Source of the DNA: Eubacterium sp.
GTDB taxonomy: Bacteria; Bacillota; Clostridia; Lachnospirales; Lachnospiraceae
Assembly: GCA_017430325.1 (NCBI GenBank)
Contig: JAFRNE010000032.1
Coordinates: 62,001-126,000 of the forward strand
Direction: 5' to 3'
Length of the DNA stretch: 64,000 nucleotides
This document shows positions 37,668 to 45,965 of the stretch, piece after piece. A program made the position numbers and the translations under genes. The notes below the pieces were generated by a model that was not told where the DNA came from, searched no databases, and saw only the letters and a list, made by a program, of their open reading frames with translations. Position 1 is the first letter of the stretch. Each line of letters begins with the position of its first letter.

Positions 37668-38357
37668 TCAGCGCACCGATGTTGGTCCGCCGTGTCGTCT
37701 TCCGCCGGGTCTTCCTCCCGGACGTCCGGTGAATCTTCCCTTTGGCTTTCCAAGCGGTACTGCCGGCATATATCCAATCGGCTTATCTTCAAGAACTCTA
37801 TGCTGAACCGGTCTCTCAACAGCCTTTTTTATGATATCATCAATAACTATCTCGTAATTACCGAAGGTTGTTACTGTACTTCCCTCTGCGGCACCAATAG
37901 TATTTCCATTACCTGCACCGGCTGCTGATTCCTGTATTTCACCTACTACTGATTCCTGTGCTTCTCCGGCCGCCTCAGACTCATCAATCTTCACACGGTT
38001 TCTGTTCGATATCTTCTCAAATACCTTTAGAGCTTCCTCCGTAAGTGCACCGGTCTCATCAAATACCTCAGGTATCTCACCCTCAAAGATGATGTGCTCG
38101 TCTTTATAAAATACATCCGCTGTGCATCCCATATTTTCGAAAGCTGTGCCCAGATAAACCGCTGCGGTATATGTTGCATTTTCGACTATCTGAACCGGAA
38201 GCTCTGCACTGAGCAGACTCTCAGCCTCTTCCTCAGTATATCCCACAAGATCGCGTATCAGCCCCGCGAGTACTTCCTTCGCTGCTTCGTCATTCCATTT
38301 ATCTATAAAAACCTTATAACCGATCAGACCCTTACTGACCTTTTTTCCCTCCTCCAT
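37668..38357 (-). CDS. unknown protein with L7/L12-like N-terminus and Gly/Arg-rich tail
   Basis: A 229-residue soluble protein, not recognised. The N-terminal ~100 residues (LIRDLVGYTEEEAESLLSAE and later AFENMGCTADVFYK) resemble the alternating pattern of the ribosomal L7/L12 C-terminal domain. This is an inference from pattern only. An acidic Ala/Glu/Gly linker (about 125-165) leads to a helical segment and a basic Gly/Arg tail (GRFTGRPGGRPGGRRHGG) like RNA-binding RGG regions. It lies 79 bases upstream of iorA on the same strand and may share its transcript. GGGGAGG before the ATG supports the start. Confidence 0.65.
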   Translation of the reverse strand: MEEGKKVSKGLIGYKVFIDKWNDEAAKEVLAGLIRDLVGYTEEEAESLLSAELPVQIVENATYTAAVYLGTAFENMGCTADVFYKDEHIIFEGEIPEVFDETGALTEEALKVFEKISNRNRVKIDESEAAGEAQESVVGEIQESAAGAGNGNTIGAAEGSTVTTFGNYEIVIDDIIKKAVERPVQHRVLEDKPIGYMPAVPLGKPKGRFTGRPGGRPGGRRHGGPTSVR

Positions 38358-38514
38358 ATAAAATCCTCCCCATATATAGTGGCTGTCAAAAGTAACATAA
38401 AGTCCTATAAACCTTATAAAACCTACATTCTTACCTCGACTATCACCTAAAATATCTATTACTATCTAACATATCAGTATAACCGACCAACCGCCTTGTT
38501 TCAACATATTTGCA

Positions 38515-38551
38515 CTAAAAAAGCGCCCACGAGCTGTTAACTCATGGACGC
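38515..38551 (-). terminator. intrinsic terminator after the GGDEF/EAL gene
   Basis: On the minus strand GCGTCCATGAG pairs with CTCGTGGGCGC around a seven-base loop, followed by TTTTTT. Located just past the stop codon. Confidence 0.9.
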
Positions 38552-38565
38552 CTGATATCTTTATT

Positions 38566-40251
38566 TTATTCCTCCGAATAAACCTTATTATCCAGCCTGT
38601 ATTCAAACTCCGGAACCGGCAGCGGTCTGTCGAAGAAATATCCCTGGGCGATGAAGCAGTTATTGCTGCGAAGAACATCCAGCTGATCTATAGTCTCGAC
38701 ACCCTCGATAACGCATTCCATACCAATATCCTGCGCAAGCGCGATAACATGCTTGAACATGATATTTACGATGCTGTCCTCGTCCTCGTTGTTCTTCGGA
38801 ACAAAGTTCTTGTCGACCTTAAGAACATTCCACGGAATATCGCGGATCAGGTTCAGTGATGAGTAGCCCATACCGAAATCATCAACCGCTGTATATACGC
38901 CCTGCTCCTGAAGACCGCTAACAACTCTCTTCAGGTCACGGAACAATACGTCTGTTGTTGTTTCTGTAAGCTCGATCTCGATATATTCATGAGGAACATT
39001 GTTCCTGTCGATGATCTCCATGATATGTTCAAGAAGATCCACATCCACCAGATGCTTACGTGACATATTTACGGAGATACGGACAACCTCTCTGCCCTCA
39101 TCCAGCCATCTTCTGATATCCCTGCAAACATGATCCAGCATATAGAAGTCAAGGTCGCAGATATCATTATTTATCTCGAGGATAGGTATGAAATCCATCG
39201 GCGGAACGATATGTCCTTTTTTCAGCCAGCGGCAAAGTGCCTCAGCACCCTTAAGCTTACGCGTCTGGATATCAACCTTCGGCTGATAATAAACAAGAAA
39301 TTCCTCTTTCTCGAGGCCCTTTCTGAACTCGCCCTGAACCTTCTTAACACGGTCCTTCTCGTTCTTCATCTTATCATCATATATAATGATGGCGCCTTCG
39401 GTCTGGAGCTTTGCAGCATTGGCTGCGATCATGATCTTATCCATGATATCGCCCGGCGTCTTCAGCACATATGGACTCGGAAGCATGTAGACACCTGCTC
39501 CCGCAGAAACCTTAACAAACTTTTCGTTCTTTTCATCGTAAAGAACCTTAACACCGGCAAAGAGATCAAATACCTTTCTCTTTACCTTTCTGTCACATAT
39601 TCCTGTGAACTTGTCTCCACCCAGACGGATAACTATTCCTGTATCCCCGATGGCTTCCTGGAGCATATTATAATAATTCCTAAGAACAATATCACCGTTT
39701 TGACGGCCGATCTCCTGATTGACCACGGTAAAATTGTGAAGATCTATTTGGAAGGCGGCCATTCCGCCCAGACGATTCTCGGTATTTGCAATATCAAGAA
39801 AGCGCGCAAAAGCACGGAAATTATAGTATCCATCAATATCATGGAAACCAAATTCCTCAAGCTTTCTAAGAAGACGCAGACGACTGACGAAACCAATTAT
39901 GATGCGGAACATTATATCAAGCTGTTCCATCTCTTCATCACTCCAGATTTCATCGTTATCCTCAACGTAGAGAGTACCTATAATGACTGCCTTGGCTTTT
40001 GTAATTATACGTTTTCTGTAAAGGACCTTTTCTCCCTTTCCGTTATCATAATCACACAGTACTTCACCCTGCTTTAAAAGCTCCATTCTCTGAGTCGGAT
40101 AAAATTCTGTTACGCCCTTGGCAAGTCTGTAATATTCACATATATCTTTCACTAGAACCTTGTAGCCTTCATGATCAAACTCATCTGAATGAGTATAATT
40201 GATCAATCGCCTAAGGAACGATAAATATATTTCCTGATTCTTATACACCAT
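38566..40251 (-). CDS. GGDEF-EAL domain protein, probable c-di-GMP phosphodiesterase
   Basis: A 561-residue cytoplasmic protein with an N-terminal GAF-like region (about 1-125). A GGDEF domain follows whose signature is degenerate (GGDKF at 211-215). An EAL domain (about 315-555) keeps EALCRW, NMSRKHL, EIELTET, DDFGMGYSS and the following Lys in KVDKNF. The EAL half therefore looks active as a cyclic di-GMP phosphodiesterase. The GGDEF half probably lacks cyclase activity but may bind GTP. GGAGAAGGG precedes the ATG, with a good promoter at 40358-40386. No transmembrane segments. Confidence 0.9.
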   Translation of the reverse strand: MVYKNQEIYLSFLRRLINYTHSDEFDHEGYKVLVKDICEYYRLAKGVTEFYPTQRMELLKQGEVLCDYDNGKGEKVLYRKRIITKAKAVIIGTLYVEDNDEIWSDEEMEQLDIMFRIIIGFVSRLRLLRKLEEFGFHDIDGYYNFRAFARFLDIANTENRLGGMAAFQIDLHNFTVVNQEIGRQNGDIVLRNYYNMLQEAIGDTGIVIRLGGDKFTGICDRKVKRKVFDLFAGVKVLYDEKNEKFVKVSAGAGVYMLPSPYVLKTPGDIMDKIMIAANAAKLQTEGAIIIYDDKMKNEKDRVKKVQGEFRKGLEKEEFLVYYQPKVDIQTRKLKGAEALCRWLKKGHIVPPMDFIPILEINNDICDLDFYMLDHVCRDIRRWLDEGREVVRISVNMSRKHLVDVDLLEHIMEIIDRNNVPHEYIEIELTETTTDVLFRDLKRVVSGLQEQGVYTAVDDFGMGYSSLNLIRDIPWNVLKVDKNFVPKNNEDEDSIVNIMFKHVIALAQDIGMECVIEGVETIDQLDVLRSNNCFIAQGYFFDRPLPVPEFEYRLDNKVYSEE

Positions 40252-40357
40252 ACACCCTTCTCCTATAGTTCGTTATGCTACCCCTGTTCGATCTGAATGA
40301 TATATATTAAATACTTCTTTTTATTAACCGGAGACCACCACTAGTCTCCTATATTCT

Positions 40358-40386
40358 ATGCTACACTAATTTACATAAACTGTCAA
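40358..40386 (-). promoter_or_regulatory. sigma-A-type promoter of the GGDEF/EAL gene
   Basis: TTGACA and TAGCAT are spaced by 17 bases on the minus strand. A small hairpin (ggagac...gtctcc, 40330-40349) lies in the leader. Confidence 0.7.
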
Positions 40387-40393
40387 AGAGAAT

Positions 40394-40431
40394 TAGCCGA
40401 AAATACACGTTTAGCAATGTATCTTCGGCTA
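40394..40431 (-). terminator. probable terminator after the MATE gene
   Basis: tagccgaaaatacac pairs with gtatcttcggcta around the loop, just downstream of the MATE stop codon on the minus strand. The following U-run is weak (ATTCTCTTT). Confidence 0.65.
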
Positions 40432-40444
40432 TTATCTTAATTTA

Positions 40445-41860
40445 TCACAATTTATCGATTATATCCCTGTGAACCTTCCTGAAGAAGAAGAGTGAAAGTA
40501 TAAGCGATACGCCCTCAGCGATCAGAAATGCCCACCACACATTTGTTACGACACCGGTCTTCGAAAGCAGCCAGGCCGCAGGAATAAGTGCCACCAGCTG
40601 ACGTCCGATCGAAACCACCAGCGAATAGATACTCTTCGAAAATGCCTGGAAAACGCTTCCCATAGCGATACATGCACCGGCCATCGGGAAAGACAGACTG
40701 ATGATCCTGAGCGCCGGAACACCGATCCTGAGCATCTCGTCATCAGGCTTGAAGAAACCAAGCAGTATCTTCGGTACGATCTGGAAAGAGACGAGTCCCA
40801 CCAGCATGATCGATACAGCAAGCTTCATGGCGAAGCCAAGGGCCTCTCTGATCCTCTCCTTCTTTCTTGCACCGTAATTATACGCAAGAACCGGTATCAG
40901 ACCATTGTTCAGACCGAATATCGGCATGAAGAAGAAGCTCTGAAGCTTGAAGTATGCACCAAATACTGTCGTAGCTATAGTCGAGAAGGTACTGAGTATC
41001 TGGTTCATCATATATGTCATGACAGAACCTATGGACATCATGAGTATTGACGGAACACCAACGATATAGATGCGTTTTATAACATCGCCCACAGGCGTAA
41101 ATATACCCTTGATGCTGAACTGTATTTCCTTATTGAATTTGAGGTTAAGTATCATACCGATGGTTGCGGCAACGATCTGACCAAGGACTGTTGCGTAAGC
41201 CGCACCTGCAACTCCAAGCTTCGGAAAACCAAAATATCCGAAGATAAGGATCGGGTCAAATATGATATTTATCACAGCTCCGGTACCCTGTGAGATCATA
41301 CTGTAGATAGTAAGTCCCGTTGACTGAAGCAGTCTCTCGAAGGTCATCTGGAAGAAGATACCGAAAGAGAAGCAGCTGCAGATGCTGAGATAGGTTGTCC
41401 CATATTCAACTATCTGAGGATTGCTTACCTGGCTTCTGATGAAAGGTCCGGCTCCGAATAATCCGATTGCCAAAAATACCAATGCATTTATAAGCGTAAG
41501 TAAAAGTCCGTTGTTGGCCGCTGCATTTGAACGGTCGAAACGCTTCTCGCCGAGGGATCTCGAAAGCAGTGCATTTATACCAACGCCTGTACCTGAACCC
41601 ACCGCGATCATGAGGTTCTGCATCGGGAAGGCATAGGTTACTGCCGCAAGGGCATCCTTACTAACCTGCGCAACGAAGATACTGTCTACTACGTTGTACA
41701 GCGCCTGCACCAGCATAGATATCATCATCGGAAGCGACATCGATATGATCAGCTTCTTTACAGGTACTACGCCCATCTTATTTTCTTTAACAGTTGTTTC
41801 CTGACCATTTAAAATAGTCTCTTCTGACAGATCTCCATTTCTTGTCTCATTTACTGCCAT
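40445..41860 (-). CDS. MATE family efflux transporter
   Basis: A 471-residue membrane protein with twelve predicted helices in two six-helix halves. The family pattern is clear: LIISMSLPMMISMLVQALYN at the N-terminus, and FMPIFGLNNGLIPVLAYNYG at the start of the second half. It exports cationic compounds or drugs using a sodium or proton gradient; the substrate is unknown. It reads divergently from the AraC regulator 229 bases away, which may control it. The preceding GGAGTAATAAA supports the start. Confidence 0.92.
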   Translation of the reverse strand: MAVNETRNGDLSEETILNGQETTVKENKMGVVPVKKLIISMSLPMMISMLVQALYNVVDSIFVAQVSKDALAAVTYAFPMQNLMIAVGSGTGVGINALLSRSLGEKRFDRSNAAANNGLLLTLINALVFLAIGLFGAGPFIRSQVSNPQIVEYGTTYLSICSCFSFGIFFQMTFERLLQSTGLTIYSMISQGTGAVINIIFDPILIFGYFGFPKLGVAGAAYATVLGQIVAATIGMILNLKFNKEIQFSIKGIFTPVGDVIKRIYIVGVPSILMMSIGSVMTYMMNQILSTFSTIATTVFGAYFKLQSFFFMPIFGLNNGLIPVLAYNYGARKKERIREALGFAMKLAVSIMLVGLVSFQIVPKILLGFFKPDDEMLRIGVPALRIISLSFPMAGACIAMGSVFQAFSKSIYSLVVSIGRQLVALIPAAWLLSKTGVVTNVWWAFLIAEGVSLILSLFFFRKVHRDIIDKL

Positions 41861-41954
41861 TTTATTACTCCTAAACTAATCCTTTACAGATCTAAACATA
41901 ATATAGATCTTATTTATCATTATCAGGCTGCCCTGAATTGATGCGAATATTCAT

Positions 41955-41983
41955 ATAATAACTACATTGTTCCAAATCTTCAA
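41955..41983 (-). promoter_or_regulatory. sigma-A-type promoter of the MATE gene
   Basis: TTGAAG and TATTAT are spaced by 17 bases on the minus strand, about 95 bases before the MATE ATG. Confidence 0.65.
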
Positions 41984-41999
41984 GCAAAACTTATTTTCA

Positions 42000-42029
42000 T
42001 TGTACATCCGACTGATAACGTGATATCAT
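42000..42029 (+). promoter_or_regulatory. candidate promoter of the AraC-type regulator
   Basis: TTGTAC and TATCAT are spaced by 18 bases on the plus strand, about 60 bases before the regulator ATG. The two back-to-back promoters fit an activator controlling a divergent transporter. Confidence 0.45.
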
Positions 42030-42088
42030 AATATCAGAAGCTATATTTTATAAAAAGCGGTATTTACACGCTATTCCTTAAATGTAAT

Positions 42089-42823
42089 ATGCCAGATAAA
42101 AATATCCATCTAAATTCATATGACGAGGACTCGTCAGTTCACCGCGATACCAGCGAAGAACTGACCTTCTTTCATAATGTCTACAGCGGAAATATGGAAG
42201 CGATCCACAAAAACTGTGATGAACACCGCTTCATGGACAGCTCCGGTGTCGGACTTCTCTCGACCAAACCACTTACAAATATCAAATATCATATGGTCGT
42301 GACCGCTGCCATCATCACGAGAGGCTGTATCGAGCACGGTCTCGAGCCTGAGCGAGCTTTCCGAATGAGCGACTACTATATACGCCGCCTCGACAATGCA
42401 GGTACCGTCGAAAAGGTCGAAGAGATACACAACAGCATGGTGCTTGATTTTACCGGAAAGATGCGCCTTATCAAGCATAAGCGCGGCATCTCAAGACCTG
42501 TTACCAAGTGCCTTGATTACATCTATGCGCACATCTATGACAGACTTACTCTGAAGGAGCTGTCTGAGCATGCAAATGTTTCAGCAAGCTACCTTTCGCG
42601 CCAGTTCAATAAAGAGATCGGTATACCTCTCAGCGATTACATCAGAGAGCGTAAGATCGAGATATCCGAAGAACTGCTCCGTGATACCGACGAAAGCATC
42701 CTTGATATAGCCTGCAGACTCTCCTTTGCCTCACAGAGTCATTTCATCCAGTCCTTCAAGAATGTCATGGGCATCACACCGAAAAAATACCGTGCGCAGA
42801 ATTCCGTGAAGAAGTGGAGCTGA
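42089..42823 (+). CDS. AraC-family transcriptional regulator
   Basis: A 244-residue regulator. The last ~100 residues form the double helix-turn-helix AraC domain (LTLKELSEHANVSASYLSRQF, then ILDIACRLSFASQSHFIQSFK, ending GITPKKYR). The N-terminal ~140 residues are an unassigned ligand- or partner-binding region. It is the only plus-strand protein gene left of the origin, facing away from the MATE gene and towards the GH16 gene. No convincing ribosome site precedes the ATG. Confidence 0.93.
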   Translation: MPDKNIHLNSYDEDSSVHRDTSEELTFFHNVYSGNMEAIHKNCDEHRFMDSSGVGLLSTKPLTNIKYHMVVTAAIITRGCIEHGLEPERAFRMSDYYIRRLDNAGTVEKVEEIHNSMVLDFTGKMRLIKHKRGISRPVTKCLDYIYAHIYDRLTLKELSEHANVSASYLSRQFNKEIGIPLSDYIRERKIEISEELLRDTDESILDIACRLSFASQSHFIQSFKNVMGITPKKYRAQNSVKKWS

Positions 42824-42893
42824 AAGGTTACATATCTTCCCACCCGCAGCAATGCCTGCACTTAAAATAAAATATTATGGTTTGTTAATGATA

Positions 42894-42929
42894 AAATCCG
42901 TGGCTGGGCTTGGATCCAACCACGGATTT
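42894..42929. terminator. bidirectional terminator between the AraC and GH16 genes
   Basis: aaatccgtgg (42894-42903) and ccacggattt (42920-42929) form a ten-bp stem between two convergent genes. The minus strand continues with TTTTATCATT; the plus-strand side has fewer T. Confidence 0.8.
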
Positions 42930-42994
42930 ATCGTTATATGTTGTATTTCTTGTGAACTGTTTTAATCCGGTCAAATTTAAACCGGAAGCTATCA

Positions 42995-44506
42995 TCAGTC
43001 GATGATCTCAAGTCTTACATTCTTTATATGGATTGTTGCTGTAGAGCCCTGGTTACCCATGTTAAACTCAACACGGCCCATATCGTCATCAGCCTCTGTC
43101 ATATCAAACTCGAAGCTGTATTCCTGCCAGTCTGTATCAAGATCAACCTTTGTATCAGGGAAGTATCTGATCCAGTTTACTTCAGGAGCACTTACAGTTG
43201 TGATAAGTGTTCTCTTCTCATCAGCCTTAGCCTCAAAGCTGAGTCTGTATTTTGAATCCTTATGCATTGGCATATTTGGCTGTACAAGCTGGATCGCATA
43301 ATCAACTGTTCCGGCATTCTTTGTTGTGATGATCATCTCGCCGTCCTTGATCTCTGCAGCACCGTCACCATCGTTGAAGTTCATATACTTCCAGTCAACG
43401 TCGTCTGTAAGATCCTCTGCCTCAGCAAAATCACTGTTTGTTACGAAGTTTCCGCTGTCATCAGCTTCCTTCCACTTGTACTCGCGAACAGGCTTCTCTA
43501 CGTTCTCGTCGTACTCATCCTTCTGATAAACTCTTACATAATCAACATACATTGCTGCACGCTCATCGAAGATGGTTGTCTCATCAGGATCTCCAGGCCA
43601 AGTTCCACCAACTGCTACGTTAAGAATGATATAGAAGTTCTGGTTGAATGGTGCAGGATAAGGCTTCTCCTCGCCGCCTGCATACTTTGTGAACCAGTCA
43701 TTTGTCTCATAGAATTTATGTCCGTCAACATACCATGTTATGAGACCCGGCTCCCAGTCAACTGCAAATACGTGATATTCCTTAGAAAAATCACCCTCGA
43801 TCTGGTATGTACCCTGTCTCTGTGTATGTGGCTCACCAAAGTGAAGTGTACCGTACTGAGTATTTAAGTTGTCTCCCAGTACTTCCATGATATCGATCTC
43901 ACCACACTTAGGCCATACGCCGTAATAACCTTCAAGCTCAGGCATCATCCAGAATGCAGGCAGGAAGCCCTTTCCTTCAGGAACCTTGATACGAGCCTCG
44001 AAACGACCGTATTTGAAGGTGTGCTTGTTGTTTGTATTTACTCTTCCTGAGTAATACTCTGTCTGTCCAAAATTGTTCTCTTTCTTTGTAGGCTGGATAA
44101 CGAGCTTGCCATCCTTAACATAAGCATACTCCTCATCCTTTGTATATGCCTGCCACTCAGCATTAACCCATCCAGGTGAGTGAACCTCACGATTCCAGTC
44201 ATCCTCGTTAAGCTTGTCGCCATCAAACTCATCAGACCATACAAGATGATAGTCGCCCTGATCGTCGTCATAAACGATATCCTCAGGAATATCCTCTGTT
44301 GTAGCCTCAGTTGTTGCTTCTGTTGTTGTCTCTGTTGTTTCCGTTACTTCCTCGGTTGTTGTTTCAGTATCCTTGGTAGCTTCAGTTGTTGCTTCTGTTG
44401 TAGCCACTGTTGTCTTGTCGTCCTTCTCATCCTTCTTGCCGCAGCCTGTCATAGCAAGGGTAAATGCCAGAACAAGAGCAGCTGTTCTTAAGCTCTTTTT
44501 TCTCAT
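42995..44506 (-). CDS. GH16 beta-glucanase lipoprotein with C-terminal carbohydrate-binding module
   Basis: A 503-residue exported enzyme. A lipoprotein signal (lipid-attachment Cys22 in MTGC) and a Thr/Glu-rich linker (about 31-75) precede the GH16 domain (about 85-325). Its catalytic motif is EIDIMEV, with nucleophile Glu203, Asp205 and acid Glu208. The C-terminal ~150 residues (NFVTNSDFAEA, then beta-rich to the end) look like a CBM4_9-type module. Expected activity is on mixed-linkage or beta-1,3 glucans at the cell surface, complementing the GH9 enzyme. ATG 44506 has GGGAGG seven bases upstream. The 5' leader from the candidate promoter is about 270 bases long. Confidence 0.93.
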   Translation of the reverse strand: MRKKSLRTAALVLAFTLAMTGCGKKDEKDDKTTVATTEATTEATKDTETTTEEVTETTETTTEATTEATTEDIPEDIVYDDDQGDYHLVWSDEFDGDKLNEDDWNREVHSPGWVNAEWQAYTKDEEYAYVKDGKLVIQPTKKENNFGQTEYYSGRVNTNNKHTFKYGRFEARIKVPEGKGFLPAFWMMPELEGYYGVWPKCGEIDIMEVLGDNLNTQYGTLHFGEPHTQRQGTYQIEGDFSKEYHVFAVDWEPGLITWYVDGHKFYETNDWFTKYAGGEEKPYPAPFNQNFYIILNVAVGGTWPGDPDETTIFDERAAMYVDYVRVYQKDEYDENVEKPVREYKWKEADDSGNFVTNSDFAEAEDLTDDVDWKYMNFNDGDGAAEIKDGEMIITTKNAGTVDYAIQLVQPNMPMHKDSKYRLSFEAKADEKRTLITTVSAPEVNWIRYFPDTKVDLDTDWQEYSFEFDMTEADDDMGRVEFNMGNQGSTATIHIKNVRLEIID

Positions 44507-44793
44507 ACCGTTTCCTCCCACTTTGTTATATTTATAAGATCATATTCCGTCCGTATAGCGATCGCACAGTTCCCACACCGATACGATACAACGCTAAACA
44601 GAATGTAGTTCTCTGGCTGACGAATCATGACAGGCGTATGAGCCCGTCATCAACCTTTAAGATCAAGCAAAATGTATAAAAGCCACAGTTTGACGATCCG
44701 CCAGTAAAATAAATAATACTTTGCAAAATAAGGGAAATATACTATTTAATGGTAAAAAATACAAAAATCATTAACTATATTTTTCATAAGTCT
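44507..44793 (-). other. long gene-free 5' leader of the GH16 gene
   Basis: About 290 bases without a gene lie between the candidate promoter and the GH16 start. One hairpin is visible (tgacaggc-gtatga-gcccgtca, with one mismatch, 44628-44649). No riboswitch class is recognisable. Confidence 0.5.
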
Positions 44794-44822
44794 AATATAT
44801 AACACTTTAGGTTTCTATTCAA
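44794..44822 (-). promoter_or_regulatory. candidate promoter of the GH16 gene
   Basis: TTGAAT and TATATT are spaced by 17 bases on the minus strand, downstream of the tRNA terminator. Confidence 0.55.
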
Positions 44823-44860
44823 TTAAAAAACCACTTTCAGGATTATTTATGCAGAAGCGC

Positions 44861-44897
44861 AAAAAGAAACCCGGAAGTCTGTTACGACTACCGGGTT
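44861..44897 (-). terminator. terminator of the tRNA Ser-Asn-Cys operon
   Basis: AACCCGG and CCGGGTT form the base of a hairpin (with further agtc/gact pairing inside), followed on the minus strand by TCTTTTTG, six bases past tRNA-Cys. Confidence 0.85.
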
Positions 44898-44902
44898 TTG
44901 AG

Positions 44903-44973
44903 AGGTGGCTAACGGATTTGAACCGATGATCAGGGAGTTGCAGTCCCACGCCTTACCACTTGGCTAAGCCACC
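44903..44973 (-). tRNA. tRNA-Cys (GCA)
   Basis: A cloverleaf with seven-bp acceptor GGTGGCT/AGCCACC, anticodon loop CTGCAAC (GCA), T-arm GGTTCAAATCC and discriminator T, as expected for Cys. The CCA end is not encoded. Last tRNA of the three-gene operon. Confidence 0.96.
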
Positions 44974-45029
44974 ATATTTATTTGAAGCAGATCACTGTGT
45001 GATGAGCTGTCGGATCTTTAGGATCCTAG

Positions 45030-45101
45030 CTCCCCGAGTTGGGCTCGAACCAACAACCCCTCGGTTAACAGCCGAGTGCTCTACCATTGAGCTATCGAGG
45101 A
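45030..45101 (-). tRNA. tRNA-Asn (GTT)
   Basis: Acceptor TCCTCGA/TCGGGGA, anticodon loop CTGTTAA (GTT), T-arm GGTTCGAGCC and discriminator G. Middle gene of the tRNA operon. Confidence 0.96.
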
Positions 45102-45106
45102 ATGAG

Positions 45107-45194
45107 CGGAGATGGAGGGATTTGAACCCTCGCGCCGGTCACCCGACCTACACCCTTAGCAGGGGCGCCTCTTCAGCCACTTGAGTACATCTCC
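45107..45194 (-). tRNA. tRNA-Ser (GCT)
   Basis: Acceptor GGAGATG/CATCTCC, anticodon loop with GCT, the long variable arm expected of tRNA-Ser, T-arm GGTTCAAATCC and discriminator G. First gene of the tRNA operon, five bases before tRNA-Asn. Confidence 0.96.
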
Positions 45195-45269
45195 AGTGCC
45201 TAAATACCCTCACCAAGTTAATGATGAATATTAGGTTATTCCAGCGTATCTAATTTAACACGCTTAATT

Positions 45270-45298
45270 ACTCTATCAAATATAACGTCCGATGTCAA
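45270..45298 (-). promoter_or_regulatory. promoter of the tRNA Ser-Asn-Cys operon
   Basis: Consensus TTGACA and TAGAGT are spaced by 17 bases on the minus strand, about 75 bases before tRNA-Ser. Confidence 0.75.
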
Positions 45299-45300
45299 CA

Positions 45301-45340
45301 CTTATTTTCGGCTGTACGTAATGTTTCCGCCAAAAATAAG
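45301..45340. repeat. hairpin downstream of the fumarase beta gene
   Basis: cttattttcggc (45301-45312) and gccaaaaataag (45329-45340) pair nearly perfectly around a 16-base loop. It follows the fumarase stop codon and lies against the tRNA promoter. There is no U-run, so it may stabilise the mRNA end or terminate weakly. Confidence 0.65.
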
Positions 45341-45358
45341 CTGTCGACCGACTTTTAT

Positions 45359-45919
45359 TTATAAACTCAGGCTCTTTTTGAAATCTTCAGCTGCAGTTTC
45401 ATAAAGGTTATTTCCCTGGCTGTCGATGATCACTATACCCGGAAGATTCTCAACACGAAGCTTTCTGATAGCCTCTGTTCCAAGATCATCATAGGCGATA
45501 ACCTCAGCTTCCTTGATGCATTTTGAAAGAAGAGCGCCTGCTCCTCCGATTGCTGCAAGGTAAACAGCCTTATTCTTAACGATGGAATCGATAACCTCAG
45601 GGCTGCGCTTTCCCTTACCGATCATGCCCTTCAAGCCCTTGTCGAGAAGGAGTGGAGTGTATTTATCCATTCTACTTGAGGTTGTAGGACCTGCCGAACC
45701 GATAACCTCACCCGGCCTTGCAGGTGTAGGTCCGAGATAATATATAAAATTATCTGTAAGCTCTAAAGGAATCTCTTCACCGGCCATAAGGCTGTCATAC
45801 ATTCTCTTATGAGCCGCATCTCTTGCGGTGTAGATCGTTCCTGTAAGAAATACGAAATCACCTGAATGAAGATCGAGTAATTCTTCCTCTTTAAGTGGTA
45901 GTGTAAGATATTTATTCAC
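45359..45919 (-). CDS. class I fumarate hydratase, beta subunit
   Basis: A 186-residue C-terminal half of the two-subunit Fe-S fumarase, which interconverts fumarate and malate in the cytoplasm. Family blocks are present: GDFVFLTGTIYTARDAAHKR, GPTPARPGEVIGSAGPTTSSRMD and MIGKGKRS. It lies 46 bases after the alpha gene. The oxygen-sensitive enzyme fits an anaerobe. Confidence 0.94.
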   Translation of the reverse strand: MNKYLTLPLKEEELLDLHSGDFVFLTGTIYTARDAAHKRMYDSLMAGEEIPLELTDNFIYYLGPTPARPGEVIGSAGPTTSSRMDKYTPLLLDKGLKGMIGKGKRSPEVIDSIVKNKAVYLAAIGGAGALLSKCIKEAEVIAYDDLGTEAIRKLRVENLPGIVIIDSQGNNLYETAAEDFKKSLSL

Positions 45920-45965
45920 TATATATCTTCCTCTTTCTTGATTAATTAATGAATATACCTGCTGA

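Noticed and set aside
44960..45184. 74-residue plus-strand frame
   Set aside because: It is antisense to the tRNA-Asn and tRNA-Ser genes.
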